From NCBI RefSeq assembly GCF_019312595.1, contig NZ_JAHWDQ010000001.1:1474788-1538787 (forward strand): 64,000 nucleotides of DNA, read 5' to 3'. The position numbers and the translations under genes were made by a program. Shown here in pieces: positions 43,532 through 51,410 of the stretch. The notes beneath the pieces are model-generated. The model did not search any database and had not been told where the DNA came from. It was given only the letters and a program-made list of their open reading frames with translations. How positions within the stretch are numbered: position 1 is the stretch's first letter; the number at the start of each line of letters is the position of its first letter. The stretch comes from Zhongshania aquimaris. Lineage in GTDB: Bacteria; Pseudomonadota; Gammaproteobacteria; Pseudomonadales; Spongiibacteraceae.

Positions 43532-43826
43532 GTCTGACCTACACACCGTCTTCGATCTGTACTTGATGCACGGCAAACGCTTTGGTTTTTGTATCGTCAA
43601 TTCAATGCCGCTTAGCTATGCCAAGGTACAGGACTTCGGCCTCTTTAGAGGTCGCGGTGAAGACAAGCATTGGTTTAGTTTTAACCCGATGGAATATTCA
43701 TCAGCTGATGCCCATAGGCTCAATTTCGGTTTCCGCGTAGATCGCTATGAATTTGAAACCAACGCATTGATCTCAGAAGACCTATTTCTATCCGACTGCA
43801 AAGGCTGGTCACTGCACCGGCCTTGA
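43521..43826 (+). CDS. Small hypothetical island protein B
   Basis: About 101 residues if started at ATG 43521 (MISESDLHTVFDLYLMHG); an ATG three codons earlier (43512) is equally possible. It overlaps the previous gene by 11-20 bases. The sequence is acidic/aromatic with no signal peptide or membrane segment, and I recognise no family. Codon character and overlap support it as real. Confidence 0.6.
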   Translation: MISESDLHTVFDLYLMHGKRFGFCIVNSMPLSYAKVQDFGLFRGRGEDKHWFSFNPMEYSSADAHRLNFGFRVDRYEFETNALISEDLFLSDCKGWSLHRP

Positions 43827-43898
43827 TCTTTAACAATCTAACCTTAGCCAGGCAATTGATCCGAACCGAAAAGACAACTGCCTGCACTTGTGGAAAAT

Positions 43899-44627
43899 CT
43901 ACTTGCGAGCGTCTTTAATGTACATGGCAGAGCCATTGTTCCGCATTTGAACATCGAACAGCTCTGTAGCACGAATTAAATCGCCTAGCTTTGAGTAACC
44001 ATAATTGATCGCTGAAAATGAGCTGTTATTAGAAATGTAATGGCCAACTCTACTCATGTGCGCCCAATGGTCATCTTCTGATGACTGCTCTACCGCCGTT
44101 CTAAGTAGCTTTACGAGCGAAGTATTTGACCTTAATTTATTTCTATCTTGCCTTTCAATGGTAGATCCATTGTTGACCTTGTCATCGTCTTCGGTAACAA
44201 GATTCTCTGTGTATATAAAAGGAGAACACGCATCAACGAAGGGCTTCGGCGTCTTCTTCTCGCCAAATCCGTACACGGGTAATCCGCTCTCAAGAATCCG
44301 AAGTACTAGAGGAGTAAAATCACTATCGCTCGTCATTAAAGCAAAAGCATCAACATTTTTACTGTATAGCAGATCCATCGCGTCAATTATCATCGCTGAA
44401 TCGGTTGCATTCTTCCCCTTCGTATACGCAAATTGCTGCATTGGTCTAATTGCATGCGGATGCAAACGTTCAGCCCAACCAGATAGAGATGGACTATTCC
44501 AATCTCCGTGAGCGTGGCGAACATTAACCATCCCATACTTGGCCAATTCTTTTAGTACACCTTCAATAGAATTATGGCTTACGTTATCGCAATCAATGAG
44601 AAGTGCTATTCTTTTATGCTCTGGCAT
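43899..44627 (-). CDS. NYN-domain protein with C-terminal OST-HTH/LOTUS domain
   Basis: 242 residues. The N-terminal PIN-like NYN nuclease core shows its acidic residues in ALLIDCDNVS, KNATDSAMIIDAMDLLY and FALMTSDSDFTPLV, as in LabA-type proteins. Residues about 165-240 (LVKLLRTAVEQ, INYGYSKLGDLIRA) match the OST-HTH/LOTUS RNA-binding fold. The likely activity is an RNA nuclease or RNA binder; the target is unknown. AAGGGG lies upstream of the ATG. It is the last gene of a three-gene minus-strand group. Confidence 0.85.
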   Translation of the reverse strand: MPEHKRIALLIDCDNVSHNSIEGVLKELAKYGMVNVRHAHGDWNSPSLSGWAERLHPHAIRPMQQFAYTKGKNATDSAMIIDAMDLLYSKNVDAFALMTSDSDFTPLVLRILESGLPVYGFGEKKTPKPFVDACSPFIYTENLVTEDDDKVNNGSTIERQDRNKLRSNTSLVKLLRTAVEQSSEDDHWAHMSRVGHYISNNSSFSAINYGYSKLGDLIRATELFDVQMRNNGSAMYIKDARK

Positions 44628-44642
44628 TTAACCCCTTGGCCC

Positions 44643-45068
44643 CTATCGGCACTCTTTGAAATATAAATCAGAGATTTTACGTTTGCGTTTGTGATAGTAG
44701 TCACTGAGACGAATATTGTAGCCCTTCCGCATGCGTTCTTGGATCGCCTCCAGCTCCTCCAAATAACCTTTACAAGGGTACGTATGATCATTGTTGCGAC
44801 CTATACGTGTACGCTCAATCATAGTCGCTTGGGGCTTCGATACTTTCGGCTTTGTGGATTGGTAAGATCGTTGAGGCTTTACTGGATCGGCGCTATGAAC
44901 ATAGGGCAAATCAAACTCAGGACGTGCTTTATATGGCGTACCATCACTTGGGCTCACATCTGAATACTGCACCCGTCCGTTTAAATCCGTCCATTGATAG
45001 ATCTCTGCCAAAATTGTCGAACTAAAACAAAACGCAATTAGGGTAAGCGCAAATCTGACAAATTGCAT
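44643..45068 (-). CDS. DUF4124-domain exported protein
   Basis: 141 residues: signal peptide (MQFVRFALTLIAFCFSSTILA) followed by the DUF4124 start EIYQWTDLNGRVQYSDVSP. A basic linker and a C-terminal helical part with three Cys (YPCKGYLEELEAIQERM; FKECR) follow. DUF4124 domains are common in gammaproteobacterial periplasmic proteins of unknown function. It sits 15 bases upstream of the NYN gene, an unusual partner for an exported protein. Confidence 0.75.
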   Translation of the reverse strand: MQFVRFALTLIAFCFSSTILAEIYQWTDLNGRVQYSDVSPSDGTPYKARPEFDLPYVHSADPVKPQRSYQSTKPKVSKPQATMIERTRIGRNNDHTYPCKGYLEELEAIQERMRKGYNIRLSDYYHKRKRKISDLYFKECR

Positions 45069-45139
45069 ATTTCATCCTTGAAACAGAAAGATATTATTTA
45101 AGCTGAGAATACTTTTACAACCACTCAGCTAACCAAAAT

Positions 45140-46147
45140 TTAAACCTTCGGCTGATAATACCCATTTTTGCGCAGCGGTACACCGACCTTACTAATATGA
45201 TCGAAGGAATAAATATGCTCTGCTCTTGCTCGGCTGCACTCACCGATTAAACGCCCTTTAAACTCACCCTTACCATCTTCAACATTAATACTGCCACCAC
45301 AGATAGGGCATTCACCCTCATAAACAGCAAGCCTAATTTGACGAATTGCCCTCCCTGACTCAAACGTGCCAACCTCTCGCAATTCAAGCTGCGCAGATGG
45401 CACAGTGAATCCAGACATCCAATCGGGGGCAATAAGTATCGATCGTTCGATTACGTCATAAATTGGTCGGACGACATAGAAAACTCCTGCACTGACTATG
45501 ATGATATACAGATGCAATAAGAGGAGTTTCCTTATAACAAGCGCATGAACTATCGGCCCACCTAAGGCCAGCACGAGAACGAATATACCGGCCAAAAATA
45601 CTGTGCGTCGCCAGCCCACCAAGGTTAACGCCATGAAGGGTCTCGCCAAAAGCCAAGGGCGCGGCAATTGCTTTACCCGATATTGCACATAGCGGGGGTC
45701 AATCTTGGGGACTGTCTGAGTCTCCCCGTCATCACCGTCTAACGGCTCCAATTTCAGAAAGTAGTGCTTTTTGTGCCGACCCTGACTTTCTGTAGAGCTA
45801 ATGACCACACGCTGACTTTGTTTGTGCTTTCGTAAATAAGCATCTAGCGACTCGCGATGCTCGGCCACCAGCTCCTGATACTTTTTGAGATTATCGACAA
45901 CGTACTTTCGGGCAACGTCGGCGCTATCTTCGCCTTCCTTCTTACCCTTCAAAAGCGCATTGAGCTCCGCCACCGTAAACTGAGCATCATCGATATTGAC
46001 GCCCTGAGCGATGTAATCGCGGGTCTGCTCATAGAGTGAAACAAAAAGATCAACCGGCTTAACCGTCGCTATGCCAGATTCACGCAGCCACTCTTGCGTT
46101 AATTGACCGGATGTTAGCAATTCCTCTGCATCTATTCGCTCTGACAC
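45140..46147 (-). CDS. Two-TM membrane protein with C-terminal zinc-ribbon-like motif
   Basis: 335 residues; GTG start with GGAGA ten bases upstream. Residues about 1-165 are cytosolic and helical. Two membrane segments follow (FLAGIFVLVLALGGPIV and LHLYIIIVSAGVFYVV). The C-terminal domain carries CPICGG and a later ECSRARAEH, a possible Cys3His zinc site. No family is recognised. It begins the minus-strand trio, divergent from the excisionase gene. Confidence 0.6.
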   Translation of the reverse strand: MSERIDAEELLTSGQLTQEWLRESGIATVKPVDLFVSLYEQTRDYIAQGVNIDDAQFTVAELNALLKGKKEGEDSADVARKYVVDNLKKYQELVAEHRESLDAYLRKHKQSQRVVISSTESQGRHKKHYFLKLEPLDGDDGETQTVPKIDPRYVQYRVKQLPRPWLLARPFMALTLVGWRRTVFLAGIFVLVLALGGPIVHALVIRKLLLLHLYIIIVSAGVFYVVRPIYDVIERSILIAPDWMSGFTVPSAQLELREVGTFESGRAIRQIRLAVYEGECPICGGSINVEDGKGEFKGRLIGECSRARAEHIYSFDHISKVGVPLRKNGYYQPKV

Positions 46148-46182
46148 GAAATTTCTATCTCCTTGATTTTAAAAGACTCTCT

Positions 46183-46211
46183 ACCCAGCAACTGGGTTGC
46201 AACTGGGTTGT
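46183..46211. promoter_or_regulatory. Inverted and direct repeats in the divergent int/membrane-gene spacer
   Basis: ACCCAG-CAA-CTGGGT is a perfect inverted repeat (46183-46197), and AACTGGGTTG occurs twice in tandem (46190-46199 and 46201-46210). It lies between the divergent GTG-started membrane gene and the excisionase gene: a likely regulator operator or Xis/Int binding site. Confidence 0.5.
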
Positions 46212-46276
46212 GTTCTGTTGGCCGCCTAGCCCATCGGCAACTATGGAGACCACTTTACACCAACGGAGACAAAGTG

Positions 46277-46459
46277 ATGAACAAGTGGGTAACGATTAAG
46301 AAATTCGCAGAGGAAAGCGGCTATTCAGAGGACGCCATCAGAGCAAAAACAAAGAATGGAAAGTGGCTTTATCGGCTTCATTTCACCAAAGGCCCAGACG
46401 GCCGAATCATGATCAATGTAGAGGAGGTCAACAAATGGCTAGAAAGTTTCGAGGCGTAA
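46277..46459 (+). CDS. Excisionase-like small helix-turn-helix protein
   Basis: 60 residues (MNKWVTIKKFAEESGYSEDAIRAK...). The pattern is that of MerR/AlpA-like winged-helix excisionases, with a recognition helix followed by GRIMINVEEVNKWL. The ATG at 46277 follows CGGAGAC; a longer frame lacks support. It overlaps the integrase start by 25 bases. Such proteins steer integrase toward excision. Confidence 0.8.
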   Translation: MNKWVTIKKFAEESGYSEDAIRAKTKNGKWLYRLHFTKGPDGRIMINVEEVNKWLESFEA

Positions 46460-47517
46460 ATGTGCGCGGGGAAGAAAGCATTCAGATTGAGTTCACATAC
46501 AAGGGGAAGCGTTGCCGCGAAAGCCTGAAGCTTTCACCAACAGACGCCAATCTGCGCTACGCCAATAACCGGAGAATCGAGATACTCTCGAAAATTGAAC
46601 GGGGTAGTTTCGACTACCCTACCGAGTTTCCAGAGAGTAACAGTGCTATGGCTAAGGCATCCAAAAACGGATGCCACATTTTAGTGAAGGACGCCATGAA
46701 TGATTGGCTGGTGTCCTGCCAGAAGCGTCATGCCTACAGCACAGTGAGGGACTACAACTCAGCGGTGCGCTTTCACCTTGAACCCAGATTCGGCCATTAC
46801 ACGCTAGACGAACTCAACCGGCAAGAGATCGAGACATGGATCAATGGACTCGACATTTCAGCCAAGCGTATTAATAACATCCTTATCCCGCTGAGGCAGA
46901 TCATGGAAAGAGCGTTTCACGACGAACTGATCGACAACAATCCAATGTCACGGATCAAAAACCTCAAGATACAAACACGAGAACCAGAACCCTTTACCTT
47001 AAAGGAAATTGACGCAATCCTAGAACAACTTAAAGGCAGCCCTAAAAATGCTGTTCAATTTGGATTCTGGACAGGTTTACGCACCTCAGAGCTATTGGGT
47101 CTAAAATGGGAGAATGTTTCTATTGATGAGGGAACTGCAGTTATCAAAGAAGCACTTGTCTATGGGAGAATGAAACAACCTAAAACACGTGCCGGTGAGA
47201 GGAAGATATCACTACACGAAAATGCATTACTTGCCATTAAAGCGCAACTTACCATCCGGACGGAGTCCCCATTCATATTTCACGACCCTAAAACCCTTAT
47301 GCAATGGGCATCTGACCAGCCATTCCGGAAGCGTGTATGGATACCCGCCTTAAAGGCTGCAAAGGTAAAATACCGAGAGTGCTATCAAATGAGGCATACC
47401 TTTGCCTCACAAATGTTATCGCAAAATACCAACCCACTATGGCTTGCATCCCACATGGGCCACAAAGACTGGAGCATGATAGTCAAGAACTATGGAAGAT
47501 GGGTATTGAATAGCTAA
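46435..47517 (+). CDS. int: Tyrosine recombinase/integrase (N-terminal DUF3596 type)
   Basis: 360 residues. The N-terminal arm-binding segment (RGVNVRGEESIQIEFTYKG) is of the DUF3596 type, followed by a SAM-like core-binding domain. Catalytic residues visible: Arg in TGLRTSELLGL (about 214), RHTFAS (about 318), His in HMGH (about 341) and the nucleophilic Tyr in VKNYGRW (about 351). The usual His of HxxR is Tyr here. The ATG at 46435 is preceded by GAGGAGG, and the excisionase gene overlaps it. It presumably inserted island 1 into ssrA. It lies 2.1 kb from the right repeat, with dcdV between. Confidence 0.93.
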   Translation: MARKFRGVNVRGEESIQIEFTYKGKRCRESLKLSPTDANLRYANNRRIEILSKIERGSFDYPTEFPESNSAMAKASKNGCHILVKDAMNDWLVSCQKRHAYSTVRDYNSAVRFHLEPRFGHYTLDELNRQEIETWINGLDISAKRINNILIPLRQIMERAFHDELIDNNPMSRIKNLKIQTREPEPFTLKEIDAILEQLKGSPKNAVQFGFWTGLRTSELLGLKWENVSIDEGTAVIKEALVYGRMKQPKTRAGERKISLHENALLAIKAQLTIRTESPFIFHDPKTLMQWASDQPFRKRVWIPALKAAKVKYRECYQMRHTFASQMLSQNTNPLWLASHMGHKDWSMIVKNYGRWVLNS

Positions 47518-47699
47518 ATTAATTTAGCCTTAGGCTCCGCAAGGTGTACAATCCGCTAAAATTTTTAGCCTGTTAATAAACAATAGCAATTGAATTCTGC
47601 TTATGTTAAAAATCAATGCGGAATTCCCCTAACTAATAAAAATCTATATTTTAGGCAAAGTAGGCATTTTAGTTGTTGTCTGATCATGGAGAAGCCAGA

Positions 47700-47873
47700 A
47701 TGAAACGGGAAATCGAAAAATCGGCATGTAAAGTTGTGCCTACTGACGACAAACGTAACTCATTAGTCACTCCCATATCTTCCCACTCTAGATTTACTGA
47801 TAAGCGTGCAAATTCGCCTTCTAACTTCATTTCTCAAAAAGCAGTTAACAGGGCAAATCAACTAGACTGGTAA
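47700..47873 (+). CDS. Candidate small protein (57 aa) in the dcdV leader
   Basis: ATG 47700 is preceded by GGAGAAG at six bases, a good ribosome-binding site; the product is basic and Ser/Asn-rich (MKREIEKSACKVVPTDDKRN...). Its stop codon lies inside the hairpin 47866-47895, 50 bases before dcdV. In the V. cholerae AvcID system the deaminase is preceded by the inhibitory RNA AvcI at this position, so this stretch may be an RNA gene, a leader peptide, or both. The 182 bases upstream (47518-47699) hold no ORF and are AT-rich. Confidence 0.45.
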   Translation: MKREIEKSACKVVPTDDKRNSLVTPISSHSRFTDKRANSPSNFISQKAVNRANQLDW

Positions 47874-47895
47874 AAGAAATTTTACTGCCACCAGT
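47866..47895 (+). promoter_or_regulatory. Hairpin in the dcdV leader
   Basis: ACTG-GTAAAA-GAAA-TTTTAC, then a six-base bulge and CAGT: two stacked stems closing on a GAAA loop. It spans the stop codon of the 57-codon ORF and ends 15 bases before the AAGGAG of dcdV, so it could couple translation of the two or belong to an AvcI-like RNA. Confidence 0.5.
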
Positions 47896-47923
47896 TCCAA
47901 CCTAAAGCAAAAGGAGTTTGCTG

Positions 47924-49588
47924 TTGTCTGCGAATACTGCCCAAAAACGAAAACCTAGTCATAAATCTAATTCCGAAGAGTCCTTCGACGACATTCTTTC
48001 AAAAAAGGCATCGCAAGAGATTGTTATTGGCCTATGCGGCCCAGTTGGATGCGGCATTAAAGATGTTACGGAAAAACTTGAGAATCATTTAACTGCATCA
48101 GGTTACAAAGTGGTTTCCATTCGCGTAAGCGATCTTATGCAATCATTTTATAAGCTATATCATAGCGCCTACCAGTCAGACAAAATTATTCCAGAGCTAT
48201 CAGAATTCATTCCAAGCCCAAGTGAAAAAACACTTGGGCGAATTACAAAACTACAAAACCTTGGAAATTATTTACGAAATAATTTTGACCTTCACTTTTG
48301 CGCCCAATTGGCTATTAACTCCATTTCAAAGTGGAGGGAAGATCACCCAACACTCTCTGATGACCCCGATAAAATTGCAACTACCGAACGTACAGCATTC
48401 ATAATAAATCAACTTAAAAACCCGAATGAAGCACAATTATTACAAGAGGTTTACGGAAATATTTTTTACCTTGTTGGCGTTCTCGCAAATGACGACAAAA
48501 AAATACAAAGATTAAAAAGCCTAGGAGGCTCTGGAATAACTGAGGCTGACGCATATCAACTAATATCCCGAGACAGAAAAGATGATGAATCACATGGCCA
48601 GCAGCTTGAGAAAACAATGTTGTACTGTGACTATTACATATCTTACAACTCAGAGAACTTACCAAGGCTCAACAGCCACATAACCCGCTTTATAAACCTA
48701 TGTCACAACGCAAACGGGATCACCCCCACGCTTCCTGAAATAGGGATGTATTCCGCTTATTCAGCATCATTACAATCCGCGTGTTTATCACGTCAAGTGG
48801 GTGCAGCAATATGCGATGATGCAGGAAATATTTTAGCTACCGGAAGAAATGACGTCCCAAAATTTGGTGGTGGACTTTATCGTCCAGAAGATGGCGATAA
48901 TGATTTTCGGTGCATAAAGAAAGGTGAGAAGTGCTACAACACAGAGAAAATCAACAAATTAAAATATGACATAGGCGAGGTGATTTTTAATTCATTAAAC
49001 AATCCACTTTTAGCACCAGGAACTGAGAGCATAACTAAGCACAAAGCAATTACCCACGCGGAGGCCCAAGCTATCGCGCAAAAAATTGCTGACGACACTA
49101 CAGTTGGATCATTAATTGAATTTTCTAGATCCATTCATGCCGAAATGGACGCTATTGTTTCACTATCTAGAAAAGCTAATTGCTCAACTGAAGGAGCAAC
49201 AATCTACACGACAACATTTCCATGCCACAATTGCGCACGACATATTGTTGCCTCCGGAATAAAAAAAGTAATCTACATCGAGCCATATGAAAAGAGCCAA
49301 GCTATCGAACTACATGAAGACAGCATTACAAAATCTGAAGCTGCAACAGACAAGGTAATCATCCAACCATTTGAAGGCGTATCACCTCAAAGATTCCAGC
49401 AATATTTTAAAGCAAGCCAGCCCAGAAAGGATAAGACTACTGGACAAGCTATAATTAAATCTATTGAGGTTTCAGTAACAAACGAAAGAGCTATACTATC
49501 GAAATACACTCAGATAGAAGATAAAATAGCGCAGCGACTCTCTGCCCAACTCGGCGAACAACACGCAGAACTCGACACAAGCATGTAA
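47924..49588 (+). CDS. dcdV: Anti-phage deoxycytidine nucleotide deaminase, DcdV/AvcD type
   Basis: 554 residues from TTG 47924, seven bases after AAGGAG. The N-terminal domain opens with a P-loop-like IGLCGPVGCGIKDV and resembles nucleotide kinases. The C-terminal domain is a zinc-dependent cytidine/dCMP deaminase with HAEMDAI (His about 405) and TTFPCHNCARHI (Cys about 433, 436), plus an insert with extra Cys (CIKKGEKC). This kinase-plus-deaminase architecture is that of DcdV/AvcD, which depletes dCTP/dCMP during phage infection. It is AT-rich and is the cargo gene at the right end of island 1. Confidence 0.87.
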   Translation: MSANTAQKRKPSHKSNSEESFDDILSKKASQEIVIGLCGPVGCGIKDVTEKLENHLTASGYKVVSIRVSDLMQSFYKLYHSAYQSDKIIPELSEFIPSPSEKTLGRITKLQNLGNYLRNNFDLHFCAQLAINSISKWREDHPTLSDDPDKIATTERTAFIINQLKNPNEAQLLQEVYGNIFYLVGVLANDDKKIQRLKSLGGSGITEADAYQLISRDRKDDESHGQQLEKTMLYCDYYISYNSENLPRLNSHITRFINLCHNANGITPTLPEIGMYSAYSASLQSACLSRQVGAAICDDAGNILATGRNDVPKFGGGLYRPEDGDNDFRCIKKGEKCYNTEKINKLKYDIGEVIFNSLNNPLLAPGTESITKHKAITHAEAQAIAQKIADDTTVGSLIEFSRSIHAEMDAIVSLSRKANCSTEGATIYTTTFPCHNCARHIVASGIKKVIYIEPYEKSQAIELHEDSITKSEAATDKVIIQPFEGVSPQRFQQYFKASQPRKDKTTGQAIIKSIEVSVTNERAILSKYTQIEDKIAQRLSAQLGEQHAELDTSM

Positions 49589-49647
49589 ATGCAAGCCACC
49601 GTTAAGCCACAACGATAGGTATCCATTTGATATGAAAGCAAAAAATT

Positions 49648-49674
49648 CGGGTTCAATTCCCGCCGGCTCCACCA
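49648..49674 (+). repeat. Middle attachment repeat (ssrA 3' end copy)
   Basis: An exact copy of the last 27 bases of ssrA including CCA. It closes island 1 on the right and opens island 2. Identity stops abruptly at 49647. Confidence 0.92.
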
Positions 49675-49682
49675 AATATCAA

Positions 49683-49711
49683 ACCTCAACTTGAAAAAGT
49701 TGGGGTTTTTT
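49683..49711 (+). terminator. Intrinsic terminator after the middle ssrA repeat
   Basis: CCTCAACTT-GAAA-AAGTTGGGG (one G-U pair) followed by T6. It sits nine bases past a CCA end, exactly where an ssrA terminator would be, and may be carried over from the ssrA locus of an earlier host. Confidence 0.8.
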
Positions 49712-49833
49712 ATTGCCCAATCGCGCCGGTTCCTGCGGACTTCGCCCCCCGAACGCAGCCCTATACAGATCAAAGAGCCAGCTACGCGCGGACGAATCAA
49801 GCGGTTGGATTACAGCATCGAACAGCAAAGGGT

Positions 49834-49885
49834 GATGTTGTTTTTTGTCAGTAAATATTGACATTTACCGACGTAACGCAACATC
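49834..49885. promoter_or_regulatory. Nested inverted repeats upstream of abiEi (autoregulation candidate)
   Basis: Outer pair GATGTTG (49834-49840) / CAACATC (49879-49885) and inner GTAAAT-ATTGAC-ATTTAC (49851-49868), ending eight bases before the abiEi ATG. AbiEi antitoxins are known to repress their own promoters by binding inverted repeats. Confidence 0.6.
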
Positions 49886-49893
49886 ATGACAGC

Positions 49894-50493
49894 ATGAAAA
49901 CTTCGCATCAAGCCATCCTGGATCTCACCGCCCAACTCGGCTTGATACGCCCGCGAGATCTCGATGCGCTGGGTCTACCCAGCGTCACCCTCACGCGACT
50001 GGTTCGGCAGGGCCTACTCATCCGCGTGGGTCGCGGTCTGTATGCCCGTCCTGATCGCAGCGTATCCGCGCATGGCACGCTAGCCGAGGCGGCACGCAAA
50101 CACCCGCAAGCCATTGTCTGCCTGCTGTCGGCTCTGCGAGTGCATGATCTCACCACCCAGTCACCGTTCGAGGTCTGGCTCGCCATTCCCAACAAGGCTC
50201 GTGCGCCGAAGATGGATTACCCGCCGCTGCGCATCGTGCGCTTTTCTGGCCCCGCGTTGACCGATGGAATTGAAGAGCACCAGATCGATGGCGTGACCGT
50301 GCGAGTGACCAACGTCGCCCGCACCGTGGCCGACTGCTTCAAGTTCCGCAACAAGATCGGCCTCGATGTGGCAATGGAAGCGCTGCAGGAAGCATGGCGT
50401 GCCAAGCGCGTGAGCATGGACGAACTATGGCGCTATGCCACGCTGTGCCGCGTTGCCAATGTCATGCGCCCCTACATGGAAAGCCTGCCATGA
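49894..50493 (+). CDS. abiEi: AbiEi-family antitoxin / transcriptional regulator
   Basis: 199 residues. The N-terminal winged helix (LIRPRDLDALGLPSVTLTRL, GLLIRVGRGLYARP) is the AbiEi_4-type antitoxin domain; the C-terminal domain contains the VRVTNVARTVADCFKFRNK segment typical of the family. AbiEi neutralises AbiEii without direct protein contact (type IV system) and autorepresses. ATG 49894 was chosen because it gives the family N-terminus. It overlaps abiEii by four bases (ATGA). Confidence 0.88.
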   Translation: MKTSHQAILDLTAQLGLIRPRDLDALGLPSVTLTRLVRQGLLIRVGRGLYARPDRSVSAHGTLAEAARKHPQAIVCLLSALRVHDLTTQSPFEVWLAIPNKARAPKMDYPPLRIVRFSGPALTDGIEEHQIDGVTVRVTNVARTVADCFKFRNKIGLDVAMEALQEAWRAKRVSMDELWRYATLCRVANVMRPYMESLP

Positions 50494-51410
50494 ATAATGA
50501 ACGAAACGTGGCGGCATCAGTACGCGCCCGCCTGCTCAACCGCGCCCGCGAGACCAAACAGGATTTCAACTTAGTCCTCACGCGCTATGCGATTGAGCGG
50601 CTGCTGTACCGGATCAGCATCTCGAAGCACGCGGATCAGTTTCTGCTCAAGGGTGCTTTACTGTTTGACCTGTGGTTCGACATTCCGCATCGCCCAACCA
50701 GAGATGCTGATTTTCTGGGATTTGGCTCGGCAGAGCTGCCGCACATCGAAACCGTCTTCAGGGAAATATGCACGATCGAAGCGCACGACGGAGTGGCGTT
50801 TCAACCCGACACCGTGCACGCCGCTGAAATCCGCAAGGAGACGAACTACACTGGTGTGCGCGTGATGTTGCTCGGTGTGATCGACAATGCGCGCTGCCAA
50901 ATCCAGATCGATATTGGATTCGGCGACGCCGTGACGCCTGGCCCAGAGGATGTCGAATACCCTGTCATGCTGGCGGAGTTCGCAGCACCCAAGCTGCGGG
51001 CCTATCCGCGCTACACCGTGGTAGCCGAGAAATTCGAAGCGCTGTCGTCCCTTGGCATCGCCAACAGTCGCATGAAGGATTATTTTGATCTGTGGATATT
51101 GGCGCAGCACACCGACTTCGATGGCGACACCCTTCGCCAAGCTATTCGGGCGACCTTCGATCGACGTAAGACCGCTCTGATTGGGGAAGTCCCGTTCGGC
51201 CTCACCGATGCGTTTGCGCAAGACGCGCAAAAACAGACGCAGTGGCAAGCCTTCCTTAGAAAGAGCCGCCTGGAAGCGCTAGCGCTGAATGACGTCATTG
51301 CGACACTGATCACGTTCATGCTTCCCGTCATCAAGGCGGCCAATACTAACACGGTTTTCTCAGCACGCTGGCGGGCAGGTGGTCCGTGGTCGCCTGCAGA
51401 CGCGGGTTGA
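50490..51410 (+). CDS. abiEii: AbiEii-family nucleotidyltransferase toxin
   Basis: 306 residues. The nucleotidyltransferase core is visible as FLLKGALLFDLW followed by RPTRDADFLGFG (acidic catalytic pair), with the later KLRAYPRYTVVAEKFEAL and RMKDYFDLWIL motifs of the AbiEii/DUF1814 family. These toxins transfer nucleotides to targets such as tRNA acceptor ends and provide abortive phage resistance. Codon use is strongly G/C-ending, unlike dcdV or the hsdS-ATPase region, so its origin is different. Confidence 0.9.
   Translation: MNNERNVAASVRARLLNRARETKQDFNLVLTRYAIERLLYRISISKHADQFLLKGALLFDLWFDIPHRPTRDADFLGFGSAELPHIETVFREICTIEAHDGVAFQPDTVHAAEIRKETNYTGVRVMLLGVIDNARCQIQIDIGFGDAVTPGPEDVEYPVMLAEFAAPKLRAYPRYTVVAEKFEALSSLGIANSRMKDYFDLWILAQHTDFDGDTLRQAIRATFDRRKTALIGEVPFGLTDAFAQDAQKQTQWQAFLRKSRLEALALNDVIATLITFMLPVIKAANTNTVFSARWRAGGPWSPADAG

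Larger units (their letters stand above)
41505..49674 (+). mobile_element. Island 1: ssrA-integrated element with Rep, Xis/Int and DcdV
   Basis: An 8.2-kb segment flanked by the 27-bp ssrA repeats. It carries an HUH replication endonuclease, small unknown genes, a minus-strand trio, an excisionase-like gene, a tyrosine integrase and a DcdV-type defence deaminase. No capsid, tail or conjugation genes are visible, so it looks like a phage-satellite-like or plasmid-like integrative element. The right part (46.4-49.6 kb) is visibly more AT-rich than the core genome. Confidence 0.85.

Noticed and set aside
47924-49588. Ordinary housekeeping dCMP deaminase or ComE-type enzyme
   Set aside because: Those are about 150-200 residues; this protein has a large N-terminal kinase-like domain and sits in a mobile element, matching DcdV/AvcD.
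41505-49674. Complete prophage
   Set aside because: Rep, Xis and Int are present but no capsid, terminase, portal, tail or lysis gene is visible in 8.2 kb.
50658-51248. 196-codon minus-strand open frame
   Set aside because: Lies wholly antisense to abiEii, which has intact motifs; high G/C at third positions creates long mirror frames.
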